A stretch of 64,000 nt of DNA from Hyphomonas sp. (GTDB lineage Bacteria; Pseudomonadota; Alphaproteobacteria; Caulobacterales; Hyphomonadaceae): contig CP051229.1 of assembly GCA_017792365.1 (NCBI GenBank), positions 2,542,001 through 2,606,000 of the forward strand, read 5' to 3'. The notes under the pieces are model-generated. The model was not told the origin of the DNA. It was given only the letters and a program-made list of their open reading frames with translations, and searched no databases. A program made the position numbers and the translations under genes. Each line of letters opens with the position of its first letter. The first letter of the stretch is position 1. Of this stretch, positions 26,574 to 33,980 are shown piece by piece.

Positions 26574-28376
26574 CTACTGGAGCGATGCGTTCGACAAATT
26601 CAGCATCGCATCGCCACAAGGCCGGTAACACATTCCTTCCTGACCGGGAATTGGCGCGGTTCCAGGGTAGGCGGAGCACTTGCCGGAGCATTGCGTGGCC
26701 GACCGGGGCGTTGTGGCCGCCAGCAAGCGCGCCTTGAGGTCGGATGGGACCGCGGTCGGGAACCGTGCTTTCAGGAGCGCAAGCGCCGCCGAAACGTGCG
26801 GCGCAGCCATCGAGGTGCCGTTTTCGTACGCGTAATAGCATTCGGCGACCTGCGTGCCGGGATTGGCGGGGTCATAGCAGTCGCGCGCGAACTTGGTGGA
26901 CAGGATGCCGTCCGGCCGCCCATCGCCATCGTCATCGCGCGCCATGTCGCCGCCCGGCGCCATGATCGAAACGTTGTCGCCGAAGTTGGAATAGGGGGTC
27001 AGCACGCCGCGCGCATCGCTGGCGGCGACCGAGATCACATTCCGGCAACCGCCCGGAGCGAAGTACTGCGTGTCGATCCGGGCGTTGCCCGCAGCGGTCA
27101 CGACGATGGAGCCTGCGGCGACGGCGTCGTCGATCGCGGCCTGCATCGAGGCAGGGCAGGGCTCGAACAGTCCGATGGACAGGTTGATGATGTCAGCCGG
27201 TTCGTCGATCCAGATTTCGCCGCCCAGCTCGTCGCGGGCGGGAACCTTGCCGGCGGACCAGCGGATGGCGTCGTTGATATCCGAGAGGCGGCCGCCGCAG
27301 CGGCCAAGCGCACGCACCGGCACAATGGTGACATCCCACGCGCCGCCGGCGACGCCGCTGGCGTTGTTGGTGGCTGCCACGCCGATCGTTCCGGCGACAT
27401 GCGTTCCGTGGAAACTGTCCCGGGAGGTCACGTCGGAGAGATCGCAGCGATCGCCCGGATCGTTCGGATCGGGATCGCGACCGTCGCCGTCATTTCCCAT
27501 CGCCGGATCGGACACCATGTCGAAGCCGACGCCGAGGTTGGCGGAACCGGCGATGTCGGGATGGTTCATCTGCAGTCCGGTATCGATCACGGCGACCGTC
27601 ACCGACCGCGAGCCAGTTACCTTCGCGCGCTCCCAGAAATCGGCGAAAGCCGCGCCGCCTGCAGACTCGCCGTCTCCAGAGCCCTGGTTCTTGAAATGCC
27701 ATTGCAGGCCGTAAAGCGGATCGTTGGGGCCGGTTGAGACCGTTGCAGGCTGCTGGTTGCGCGGCCGCCGCAGGATCTGCGGGGTGAACATGTAGTCTTT
27801 CTCGACGTACTCGTAATCGCCGGTCTCTTGCAGCGCTTTCACCACGCATTCGGTCGCAAGGACCGGATCAGACTGCATCTGCTCGCGGCTTGGATTGCCG
27901 ACGCACTGTTCGGGCTCCGCTTTCAGCCGTGCGAAACGCGCGGCAAGCGCGTTTTCGCGTGTCGGGTCGGCTGCGTCGCCGTCTTCGAACTTCGACGGGT
28001 CGACGCCGATCGTGATCCGCATTTGGCCGCCTTCATCCGGCGTCACCACGCCGGACAGCCCCATTTCTTCAAGCTTGTTGTAGGCGCGTTCGCGGGCGCT
28101 CAGGGCGCGATCGACCTGCAACTTGTTGCGGACGGCGAGCGATTTCGGCACCGGCGCTTCGGCGTCCCTGGATCTGCGGACAACCTCGTCACCGATCGCC
28201 TGCGCATTGTCGCTGTCGCGGCGCACCTGCTGCTCGGCAAGTCGCCGTGCGGCGCGCAGGGAATCCTCCGTGACCATGCGCTCCTTGCTGATCACTTCCT
28301 GCTGCAACTGCCGCGGCGCCGTCTCGGCGCGCCGCCGCAGCTCGGATGGGTCAATTCTCCGTTGGCGGCGCCACAT
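26574..28376 (-). CDS. S8 family (subtilisin-like) serine peptidase
   Basis: 600 residues from ATG 28376. The catalytic triad is complete: Asp in VAVIDTGLQMNHPD (~265), His in FHGTHVAGTIG (~323), Ser in NGTSMAAPHV (~522), with oxyanion Asn in TAAGNA (~431). Residues 1-200 are a helical, Arg-rich region with a pro-segment-like EYVEKDYMFTP before the catalytic domain. Two acidic DGDG stretches (GNDGDGRDPDPND and DDDGDGRPDG) look like calcium loops, and there are more than ten cysteines, suggesting export. Yet the chain has no signal peptide of its own. The upstream lipoprotein ORF overlaps it by 26 bases and may supply the N-terminus if a frame error separates them. Confidence 0.88.
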   Translation of the reverse strand: MWRRQRRIDPSELRRRAETAPRQLQQEVISKERMVTEDSLRAARRLAEQQVRRDSDNAQAIGDEVVRRSRDAEAPVPKSLAVRNKLQVDRALSARERAYNKLEEMGLSGVVTPDEGGQMRITIGVDPSKFEDGDAADPTRENALAARFARLKAEPEQCVGNPSREQMQSDPVLATECVVKALQETGDYEYVEKDYMFTPQILRRPRNQQPATVSTGPNDPLYGLQWHFKNQGSGDGESAGGAAFADFWERAKVTGSRSVTVAVIDTGLQMNHPDIAGSANLGVGFDMVSDPAMGNDGDGRDPDPNDPGDRCDLSDVTSRDSFHGTHVAGTIGVAATNNASGVAGGAWDVTIVPVRALGRCGGRLSDINDAIRWSAGKVPARDELGGEIWIDEPADIINLSIGLFEPCPASMQAAIDDAVAAGSIVVTAAGNARIDTQYFAPGGCRNVISVAASDARGVLTPYSNFGDNVSIMAPGGDMARDDDGDGRPDGILSTKFARDCYDPANPGTQVAECYYAYENGTSMAAPHVSAALALLKARFPTAVPSDLKARLLAATTPRSATQCSGKCSAYPGTAPIPGQEGMCYRPCGDAMLNLSNASLQ

Positions 28377-28935
28377 CGTCAGGCGCCTCCATGATAATCG
28401 GGGCCACGGGCGGGGCCGGAGCGCGTGCGACATCCACTGGCGCGCGTTCGAGGAGCTGGGCGCCCTGCGTGCTGCGAAGGTTGAGTTCCAGCGGGGCTGG
28501 CGCAGATTCCTGAGCCGCAGGCGCTGGTGCGGCGGTATCGTCAGTCTCGATCACGGGAGCCGGCGCGGCGGCGGGGCTGACCATGGCGTCGAGCTCTTCA
28601 TCCTCCACGACAGGCTCGACGAGCGCTTCTCTTGGTTTGGCGATCACAGAGCCGACCGCAAAGAACGTCTGGGTCGACAGGCGCTCCTGCAGGCTGACTG
28701 GCTCGAGCTCCACAGCCGCGACCTGAACGCCAGCGAGGGCGCGCGCGTCCAGCGGCGCAGCGAGCAGCGGATCAGCCGGCGGATTGCCGAGGACTTCGGT
28801 GTTGATCTGCTCCATGACAGCGTCTGCAAGTTCGCTGAACTGCTGCATGCGCCGGTCGGCCGCCTCACACGCGGAAACGAGCGTCAAAGCGGCTCCGAGG
28901 GAGAGCCAGCGCGAAAGCCGACGAGTATCCATCAC
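28351..28935 (-). CDS. Proline/alanine-rich lipoprotein, possibly the N-terminal part of the S8 protease
   Basis: 194 residues. The signal peptide ends in lipobox LVSAC. The mature part starts with a helix (DRRMQQFSELADAVMEQIN) and then becomes Pro/Ala/Glu-rich (APAPVIETDDTAAPAPAAQE), a likely spacer. It stops at 28351, 26 bases inside the S8 frame. Two readings are possible: a separate lipoprotein translationally coupled to the protease (GGAGG lies 9 bases before the protease ATG), or one lipoprotein-anchored protease split by a frame error near 28351-28360. The second would give the protease the export signal that it lacks. Confidence 0.6.
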   Translation of the reverse strand: MMDTRRLSRWLSLGAALTLVSACEAADRRMQQFSELADAVMEQINTEVLGNPPADPLLAAPLDARALAGVQVAAVELEPVSLQERLSTQTFFAVGSVIAKPREALVEPVVEDEELDAMVSPAAAPAPVIETDDTAAPAPAAQESAPAPLELNLRSTQGAQLLERAPVDVARAPAPPVAPIIMEAPDDVAPPTEN

Positions 28936-28952
28936 CCAATCCCCTGTCTGCT

Positions 28953-28982
28953 TGTCGCCGGCAGGTGCAGGCGACAGTTTTT
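28953..28982. repeat. Inverted repeat with a T run, upstream of the lipoprotein/S8 operon
   Basis: TGTCGCC and GGCGACA pair across a 10-base loop (28953-28976), followed on the plus strand by GTTTTT. It is 17 bases upstream of the lipoprotein ATG. No plus-strand gene ends before it, so a terminator would have no obvious transcript. An operator for the minus-strand operon is as likely. Confidence 0.35.
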
Positions 28983-29224
28983 ATCGGAGTTCTTTGGTCT
29001 TTCGCGAATTAACTATCATGCCTTCGCGTAATCAAGAACGTCCGGCAGGCGCGTGACCGGCGCGCCAACATTGCCGGCTTGTGACGAGCCTGCCGCAATC
29101 CGTCTTGCAATCGTCTCGGTCTTGTCGCGCGGCGCGCAACCTTCGGAAGGATCAGTGCGTTGGGGTGATGAACAGCAATTCATCGCGTAATGCGCCCGGC
29201 GGATCGGGTCAGAGGTGGTGTCGG

Positions 29225-29353
29225 ATGACAAGCGGATCAGGCTCGAAGTTTTTTTCACGGCTGGTGACGGTCGCATTATCCGGCGCCGGGTTCCTGATGC
29301 TTGCCGGTTTTCTGGCAACCGGAGATGCATCGCTCTTCGCAGACGCGCCGTGA
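29225..29353 (+). CDS. Possible small single-helix membrane protein
   Basis: 42 residues from ATG 29225 (AGAGGTGG lies upstream): a polar head MTSGSGSKFFSRL, one hydrophobic helix (VTVALSGAGFLMLAGFLA) and a short tail. No family recognised, so it rests on the ORF, the Shine-Dalgarno-like sequence and the single helix. The 289 bases before it (28936-29224) hold only the inverted repeat and no supported gene. Confidence 0.35.
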   Translation: MTSGSGSKFFSRLVTVALSGAGFLMLAGFLATGDASLFADAP

Positions 29354-29366
29354 TCGGCTCGATCTC

Positions 29367-29777
29367 CTAATCGTCAGCTTCCTGAATCGCATCCATCTCT
29401 TCATCCGACCACCCGAAATGGTGGCCGAGTTCGTGCACCAAGACGTGCGCGACGAGCTCCTCGAGCTCAATGTCGCCGCGCATCATCCATTCATCCAGAA
29501 TAGCAAGGCGATAAAGCCAAACGACGGGCGGGATCGTCGAGGGGGCTGAGATTGTTTCCAGCGTCAGCGCCACGCCGGAATAAAGGCCGGTCAGTTCGAA
29601 CGGATCGTCGATGTGCAGGGCCTCGAGCGTCTCGGCGTCCGCCAGATCCTCGATGCGAATGCTGACCGCGCGAGCCTGCGAGCGAAACGGTTCATCCATC
29701 TCGTCGAGGGCCGCCTGCGCAATCCGGGCGAATTCATCGTTGTCGGGCGCAACGCCCCAGGTTTTCTTCTCGGCCAT
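29367..29777 (-). CDS. Minimal zincin-type metallopeptidase family protein (PF06262)
   Basis: 136 residues. The motif HVLVHELGHHFGWSDEEM, with HExxHxxG geometry, near the C-terminus marks the short 'metallopeptidase family' proteins, about 120-140 residues in length. They have no signal peptide and are probably cytoplasmic; substrates are unknown. Divergent from mmcB with 89 bases between the ATGs. Confidence 0.9.
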   Translation of the reverse strand: MAEKKTWGVAPDNDEFARIAQAALDEMDEPFRSQARAVSIRIEDLADAETLEALHIDDPFELTGLYSGVALTLETISAPSTIPPVVWLYRLAILDEWMMRGDIELEELVAHVLVHELGHHFGWSDEEMDAIQEADD

Positions 29778-29866
29778 GGGGCCGAGCTATCGCACCGGCC
29801 GGGCGCGGTTTGCAAGCAGGCCGACTGCGGGCCATAAGACCCGGACACCAGTCGATCGGTCTTGCG

Positions 29867-30367
29867 ATGCACAGCGTGATGCCAACCCAGGCGTTCGGCG
29901 ACCCCGTCCCGGAGGGCAGGGCGGCCGACATCGTGCGTGGCGTCCAGCGCATGATGGGTGAACTCGGCTTTGCAACGCTCACTGAAATGACGCTGGCGAG
30001 CGGCCGCCGCGCAGACATCGTCGCGATCTCCGGCAAGGGCGAGATCGTGATCGTCGAAGTGAAGTCCTGCCTCACCGACTACGCGACCGACCAGAAATGG
30101 CCGGAGTACGCGGCGTTCTGTGACCGATTTTTCTTCGCGGTCGATACGGATTTCCCGCACGAGCGCCTTCCTGAGTGTGAAGGCTATATCGTCGCGGATC
30201 AGTTCGGCGGCGCGATCGTGCGTGACGCGAACGAGGACCGTTTGCCCGCCGCCAGGCGCAAGGCGCTTACCCTCAGCTTCGCGCGACTGGCCGCGCGCTT
30301 GCGGGTCGTAACCGGTGACCCCGCCGCGCAAGTGAACGGTGTCCCAATTGAGTCGCCGGAAGACTGA
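29867..30367 (+). CDS. mmcB: MmcB family DNA repair protein
   Basis: 166 residues from ATG 29867. PD-(D/E)XK-like nuclease core: an acidic residue in TLTEMT, Asp in GRRADIVAI, and the ExK pair in IVIVEVKSC, then YATDQKWPEYAAFCDRFFFAV as in the family. MmcB is a damage-response protein of alphaproteobacteria; in Caulobacter it is part of the SOS regulon and its loss gives mitomycin C sensitivity. I looked for a Caulobacter-type LexA site (GTTC-N7-GTTC) in the 89-base upstream gap and saw none. The stop overlaps the next start as TGATG. Confidence 0.88.
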   Translation: MHSVMPTQAFGDPVPEGRAADIVRGVQRMMGELGFATLTEMTLASGRRADIVAISGKGEIVIVEVKSCLTDYATDQKWPEYAAFCDRFFFAVDTDFPHERLPECEGYIVADQFGGAIVRDANEDRLPAARRKALTLSFARLAARLRVVTGDPAAQVNGVPIESPED

Positions 30368-30930
30368 TGCCTCTGACTTATCCGATCGCGACGTCCGCCA
30401 GAACCGCGCTGGCCGCAAAGGTCCATGCGCGTTCGCTGGGCGAGGCGAAACGAACCGCGGAGACTGACGTGACGCTCGTGTCCGACTGGCTTCGACCAAC
30501 CGGCGCCGAATACGAAAAGATTTCGGCCCGGATCGAAGAGGGGCTCCGTGACGGCTACGTCCAGCTCTACGAGGGGAAGGGCGGAAAACCTGTCATCGCG
30601 GTGACCTACTGGAAGCGCAGCAAGCAGGCGAAGCCCAAGCCGACGAAGCCGGCGGAAGACCATACCGACGATCTCTACTTCTCGAAGCGGGCGAACTCGC
30701 GTCCCAGCGCGCGCCGGCGCCGCCCGGCGGTCGACCCGAGACAGCTAGACCTGTTCGTCGGACCCGACAGGGGCGGCTTCGAGCGTCCAGACCCCCAGAA
30801 CCCGAAAGTCATGATTGTCGACGAGGAAGGAACCGGCGGTTCCATTCGCTCGGGGAAGGACGGCAAGGGGAGGCCGGGTGCGACGCCTGCGGCGAAAACC
30901 CGACCGGACTCAACCAAAAGGAAAAAGTGA
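30367..30930 (+). CDS. Unknown protein coupled to mmcB, with a sliding-clamp-like QLDLF motif
   Basis: 187 residues; the ATG overlaps the mmcB stop. The N-terminal ~85 residues look folded (helix plus VTLVSDWLRPTGAEYEKIS and VQLYEGKGGKPVIAVTYWKR). The rest is disordered and basic, ending RPDSTKRKK. Within the disordered part, residues 126-130 read QLDLF, preceded by DPR. This matches the consensus QLxLF by which repair proteins and polymerases bind the DnaN beta clamp. No family recognised. The tight coupling to a repair nuclease and the motif together suggest a DNA repair or replication-associated role. Confidence 0.7.
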   Translation: MPLTYPIATSARTALAAKVHARSLGEAKRTAETDVTLVSDWLRPTGAEYEKISARIEEGLRDGYVQLYEGKGGKPVIAVTYWKRSKQAKPKPTKPAEDHTDDLYFSKRANSRPSARRRRPAVDPRQLDLFVGPDRGGFERPDPQNPKVMIVDEEGTGGSIRSGKDGKGRPGATPAAKTRPDSTKRKK

Positions 30931-30984
30931 TCTAATCCAGTATTCTGACTGCGCGAAACAGCCGATGATCGGGCGCAGAGCGGT

Positions 30985-31598
30985 ATGCCGGGAGGTTCAG
31001 GATTGCCGGATAAACGGCCAGAAACGCCGCCTGCGGGGGAGATGCTGAGCGCCGAGCAGCGCGAGCGTTTCAGCGATCTTCTCGAAGCGGTGGCCAGGCA
31101 TCAGGACCGGTCGGCCTATGGCGAGATTTTCGGATATTACGCCCCCCGCGTGAAAAGCTACCTGATGCGGCTGGGATCTGACGACGCCGCCGCAGAAGAG
31201 ATTGCCCAGGATGTCATGGTGACGGTCTGGCGGAAGGCCAGCCTGTTCGACCGCTCTCAGGCGTCAGTTTCCACCTGGATCTTCAGGATCGCCCGGAACC
31301 GCCGCATCGACGTCTTCCGCCGCACCAAGAAACCGCCCCTGGACCCGGAAGAGCCGCTGGTCCTGCCCGCAGCCGCCCCGGCTCCGGAAGCCGGCGTCGA
31401 GGCCCTCGATCTTGAAGCCCAGGTCCGCGGCGCCATGTCTGGCCTCCCTGAAGAACAGCTCCAGATGATCCAGCTGGCATTCTACGAGGGGCTTACCCAT
31501 CGCGAGATCTCCGAACAGCTCGATCTGCCGCTCGGCACAGTCAAGTCACGGATCGATTGGCGTTTCAAAGAATGAAAGGCCGGCTCAACGATGAGTGA
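30985..31598 (+). CDS. ECF sigma factor, ChrR-partnered type (frame-broken at the 3' end)
   Basis: Sigma2 region: YGEIFGYYAPRVKSYLMRLG and AAEEIAQDVMVTVWRKASLF, then STWIFRIARNRRIDVFRR. Sigma4 region: GLPEEQLQMIQLAFYEGLTH and REISEQLDLPLGTVKSRI. As read, the protein stops at 31575 right after KSRI. One missing C near 31553 restores the last recognition-helix residues (RLAFQRMKGRLNDE) and a stop at 31596-31598. Sequence and partner place it with the RpoE/ChrR (ECF11-type) pairs that answer singlet oxygen and related oxidative stress. The start is uncertain: ATG 30985, or TTG 31003, which has GGAGG 7 bases upstream. Confidence 0.88.
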
Positions 31599-31625
31599 TC
31601 CAGTTGCGCCTCCACCGCGTATCAG
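31596..31625 (+). promoter_or_regulatory. Weak candidate ECF-type promoter before the anti-sigma gene
   Basis: TGATCC at 31596 and TATCAG at 31620 are separated by 18 bases. The first resembles the -35 element of RpoE/ChrR-controlled promoters. It sits in the 72-base gap between sigma and anti-sigma genes, a region with low third-position GC. This is suggestive only. Confidence 0.22.
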
Positions 31626-31670
31626 GATGGTCGCAGGACCATGTCCTGCCTGTTCGTGTGAGGTTCGCTC

Positions 31671-32321
31671 ATGATCCGCGTAGAAAATGGATCTGATTTC
31701 AGTCTTGAAGCGCTGTCGGTCATCGCGTCCGGCAGGCTGGACCCGGCATTGGTTCTCCTGATTGAAGCCGCTGCAGAGATGCGCGGGCTGTCGCTGCAGG
31801 CCGGAGAAGCCGCCGCCGGAGTTGCGCTCGAGCGTGAGACGCCGGCGCTGATGGGTGAAGGGGCGCTGGAGCAGGTGCTGGCCCGGATTGGCGCGCCGGC
31901 GGCGAAGAATGATACCAAGCGCCCATCTGACGCCGACAGCGAACTGATCAGCATTCCTGCGGCGCTGCGTGCGCGGATCGTCGAGGCTGAGGAGCAGGGC
32001 GGCTGGAAGACCGGCGGCGGGCTGACGTCGCTTGATCTCGCGCTCGGCGGTGAGTGCAAGGCCGAGATCATGCGCATTCCTGCGGGCGCGGGCGTGCCGA
32101 AACACACGCACGGCGGTCAGGAGCTGACGCTTTGCCTGTCTGGCGGGTTCAGCGACGGCATCGGCGCCTACGGGCCTGGCGACGTGTCGATCACCGATCC
32201 GTCGATCACCCATCGGCCGGTGGCCGACAGCGACGGCCCTTGCTACGTGCTGGCGGTGACGGACGCCGGTCTGAAATTCACCGGCCTGTTGGGCGTGATG
32301 CAGAAGCTGGTCGGCCGCTAG
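31671..32321 (+). CDS. ChrR-like anti-sigma factor without the zinc-binding motif of the anti-sigma domain
   Basis: 216 residues. The C-terminal cupin domain keeps the ChrR metal pattern: His145, His147 and Glu151 in HTHGGQE and His181 in ITHRP. The N-terminal domain aligns with the zinc anti-sigma domain (LEALSVIASGRLDPALVLLI). But where ChrR has a His plus HxxxCxxC, this protein reads EAAAEMRGLSL, and no His or Cys occurs in the first 120 residues. So it may hold sigma without zinc, or may no longer hold it. It follows the sigma gene by 72 bases. Its stop shares CTAG with the convergent thpR. Confidence 0.85.
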   Translation: MIRVENGSDFSLEALSVIASGRLDPALVLLIEAAAEMRGLSLQAGEAAAGVALERETPALMGEGALEQVLARIGAPAAKNDTKRPSDADSELISIPAALRARIVEAEEQGGWKTGGGLTSLDLALGGECKAEIMRIPAGAGVPKHTHGGQELTLCLSGGFSDGIGAYGPGDVSITDPSITHRPVADSDGPCYVLAVTDAGLKFTGLLGVMQKLVGR

Positions 32322-32860
32322 AAGTCCCCGAGCGGATAGGTCGCCTCTTCATCATACCGGTTCTGCGACTTGGTCTGGTGCGACGAGTAGAGCTCGAACT
32401 GACTGACTTCGAACGGTTCGGTCCGAAACTCCCGCATTTCATTCTGATAGGCGCCGACCTCGGTGAGCGATGTTCCGCGGCAGTACGCGAGGGTGACGTG
32501 CGGACGATAGGGTCGCCGCGGCATGTCGATCCCGAGCCGCCGGCCGGCCCGCTCGCAGGCGTGGGCGAGCTGGCCCAGTTCGGCATTAGGAGCGACGCCC
32601 GCCCAGACGGCGGTCGGCTCCCTGCGCCCGAACCAACCAATGCCATCAAGTGACAAGGTGAGCGGCGCGGCGCGAATTGCCGCCAGTTCAGTGTCCAGCT
32701 CGCGCGCCGCGGCGTGGTCGAGATCCCCATAGAAGGCGAGGGTGAGGTGCAGCGCATCCCGATCGCGCCACGATGCGCCGTAGAGATCGCCTTCCAGCAT
32801 GGTCAGCCGGTCCAGCACCTCGTCGGGCAGGGAGATCGCGGTGAAGAGGCGGAGCAGCAT
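32318..32860 (-). CDS. thpR: RNA 2',3'-cyclic phosphodiesterase
   Basis: 180 residues of the 2H phosphoesterase superfamily. The two catalytic HxTx motifs are HLTL (His38) and HVTL (His121), with RLFTAISLP at the start and SHQTKSQNRYDEE near the end as in ThpR/LigT. It opens 2',3'-cyclic phosphate on RNA ends. Full length. Confidence 0.93.
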   Translation of the reverse strand: MLLRLFTAISLPDEVLDRLTMLEGDLYGASWRDRDALHLTLAFYGDLDHAAARELDTELAAIRAAPLTLSLDGIGWFGRREPTAVWAGVAPNAELGQLAHACERAGRRLGIDMPRRPYRPHVTLAYCRGTSLTEVGAYQNEMREFRTEPFEVSQFELYSSHQTKSQNRYDEEATYPLGDF

Positions 32861-33047
32861 GTGTCAGAGGTGAGAGGCTGTCTGGATCAAAACTGGCGGA
32901 GAACTAGATACCGGAGCGCAGGTGAAGGCGTACGCCGGAGGCTGCGCTTGCTTACCGCGCCCTGCAAATCGCCATGTTTCAAGGTTAGCAAGGTCTTCAT
33001 CGAATCCATTGAGGACCGGATTGCAGTGTGTTGGATGCCGGTTTTAC

Positions 33048-33076
33048 TTGCAAGAAAAGCCGTCAATCACCATTAT
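33048..33076 (+). promoter_or_regulatory. Candidate sigma70-type promoter for the Bax-inhibitor family gene
   Basis: TTGCAA at 33048 and CATTAT at 33071 with a 17-base spacer, in an AT-richer stretch, about 50 bases before the ATG at 33128. The rest of the 267-base gap after thpR holds no gene I can support. Confidence 0.5.
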
Positions 33077-33127
33077 TCTTAGAGAAAACCGCACATTCCG
33101 GCGGAATTTGAGAGGTTGAACAAAAAG

Positions 33128-33895
33128 ATGGCTGACTATCAGTTTGCCCAGTCGCGCACCGGCGCTGTCGGCGACACGTCGACCGACGTCGGCCTGCGCA
33201 AATTCATGCTCGGCGTCTACAACAAGCTGACGCTCGGCATCGCTCTGGCGGGTCTGCTGGCGTTCGTCGCCGGCACCGTTCCCGCCGTAACGCAGCTCGT
33301 GTTCGGCACGCCGCTGGTCTACGTCGTCCAGTGGGGCCCGATCGCTCTGCTCGTCGGCTCGATGTTCTTCATGAAGAACCCGTCGCCGCTCGGCACCGGC
33401 ATCATGTACTGGTCGATCGTGACGCTGCTTGGCCTGGGCCTCGGCGTCTGGGTCGCCATGGCGGAATCCTCGACCGGCTTCGCCACACGCGGCGGCACCA
33501 ACATGTCGCTGACCTACGTGACGATCGCTAAAGCGTTCCTGATCACGGCGTCCGCCTTCGCGGCCCTGTCACTGTGGGGCTACACGACGAAGCGGAACCT
33601 GTCGGGCATCGGCAATTTCGCCGTCATGGCGCTGTGGGGTGTGGTGGCGCTGTCGCTGCTGAACTTCATCCTGCCGCCGTCGGGCATGTTCGAGTGGATC
33701 ATCATGGGCGCGGTCTTTCTGCTCTCGGCGGTCCTCGTCGCGACCGAGACCCAGCATCTCAAGAACGGCTACTACCAGTACGCGGGCGACGCTCGCTCGC
33801 TGGCGGTGATGACCAACTGGGGCGCGCTGAATTTCTTCATCTCGTTCGTGAACATGTTCCGCATCGTCCTGATGCTGCTGGCGTCGCGCGAATAG
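33128..33895 (+). CDS. Bax inhibitor-1/YccA family membrane protein
   Basis: 255 residues, seven membrane helices (for example LTLGIALAGLLAFVAGTV, IALLVGSMFFMKN, GIMYWSIVTLLGLGLGVWVAM). The family-conserved end of helix 6-7 shows ETQHLKNGYYQYAGDA followed by ALNFFISFVNMFRIVLMLL. Members bind calcium or protons and interact with the FtsH protease. I use ATG 33128 (MADYQFAQ); a TTG at 33116 is closer to the AGAGG and would add four residues. Followed by a strong terminator. Confidence 0.93.
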   Translation: MADYQFAQSRTGAVGDTSTDVGLRKFMLGVYNKLTLGIALAGLLAFVAGTVPAVTQLVFGTPLVYVVQWGPIALLVGSMFFMKNPSPLGTGIMYWSIVTLLGLGLGVWVAMAESSTGFATRGGTNMSLTYVTIAKAFLITASAFAALSLWGYTTKRNLSGIGNFAVMALWGVVALSLLNFILPPSGMFEWIIMGAVFLLSAVLVATETQHLKNGYYQYAGDARSLAVMTNWGALNFFISFVNMFRIVLMLLASRE

Positions 33896-33919
33896 CGCCG
33901 TCACTCATTCCAGTACAGA

Positions 33920-33948
33920 AAGCCCCGGCGCGAGCCGGGGCTTTTTTT
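33920..33948 (+). terminator. Strong rho-independent terminator
   Basis: AAGCCCCGGC and GCCGGGGCTT form a perfect 10-bp stem around GCGA, followed by seven T residues in all. It ends the Bax-inhibitor family transcript 24 bases after the stop. Read on the minus strand it begins with an A/T run and so may also work for the convergent DUF2794 gene. Confidence 0.95.
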
Positions 33949-33980
33949 GTTGGGCGTTTGTTTGGACGAGGCGGAGCGCG

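Noticed and set aside
26574-28376. Idea that the S8/M23 region is a bacteriocin or toxin locus.
   Set aside because: No immunity-like, transport or toxin gene is nearby; the proteins look like ordinary envelope peptidases with an unusual arrangement.
29016-29183. 55-residue minus-strand ORF ending LPDVLDYAKA.
   Set aside because: No Shine-Dalgarno sequence, no recognised motif, and it sits in the leader region of the small plus-strand ORF; not supported as a gene.
29778-29866. Search for a Caulobacter-type SOS box (GTTC-N7-GTTC) before mmcB.
   Set aside because: No such pair found in the 89-base gap, so no LexA site is annotated.
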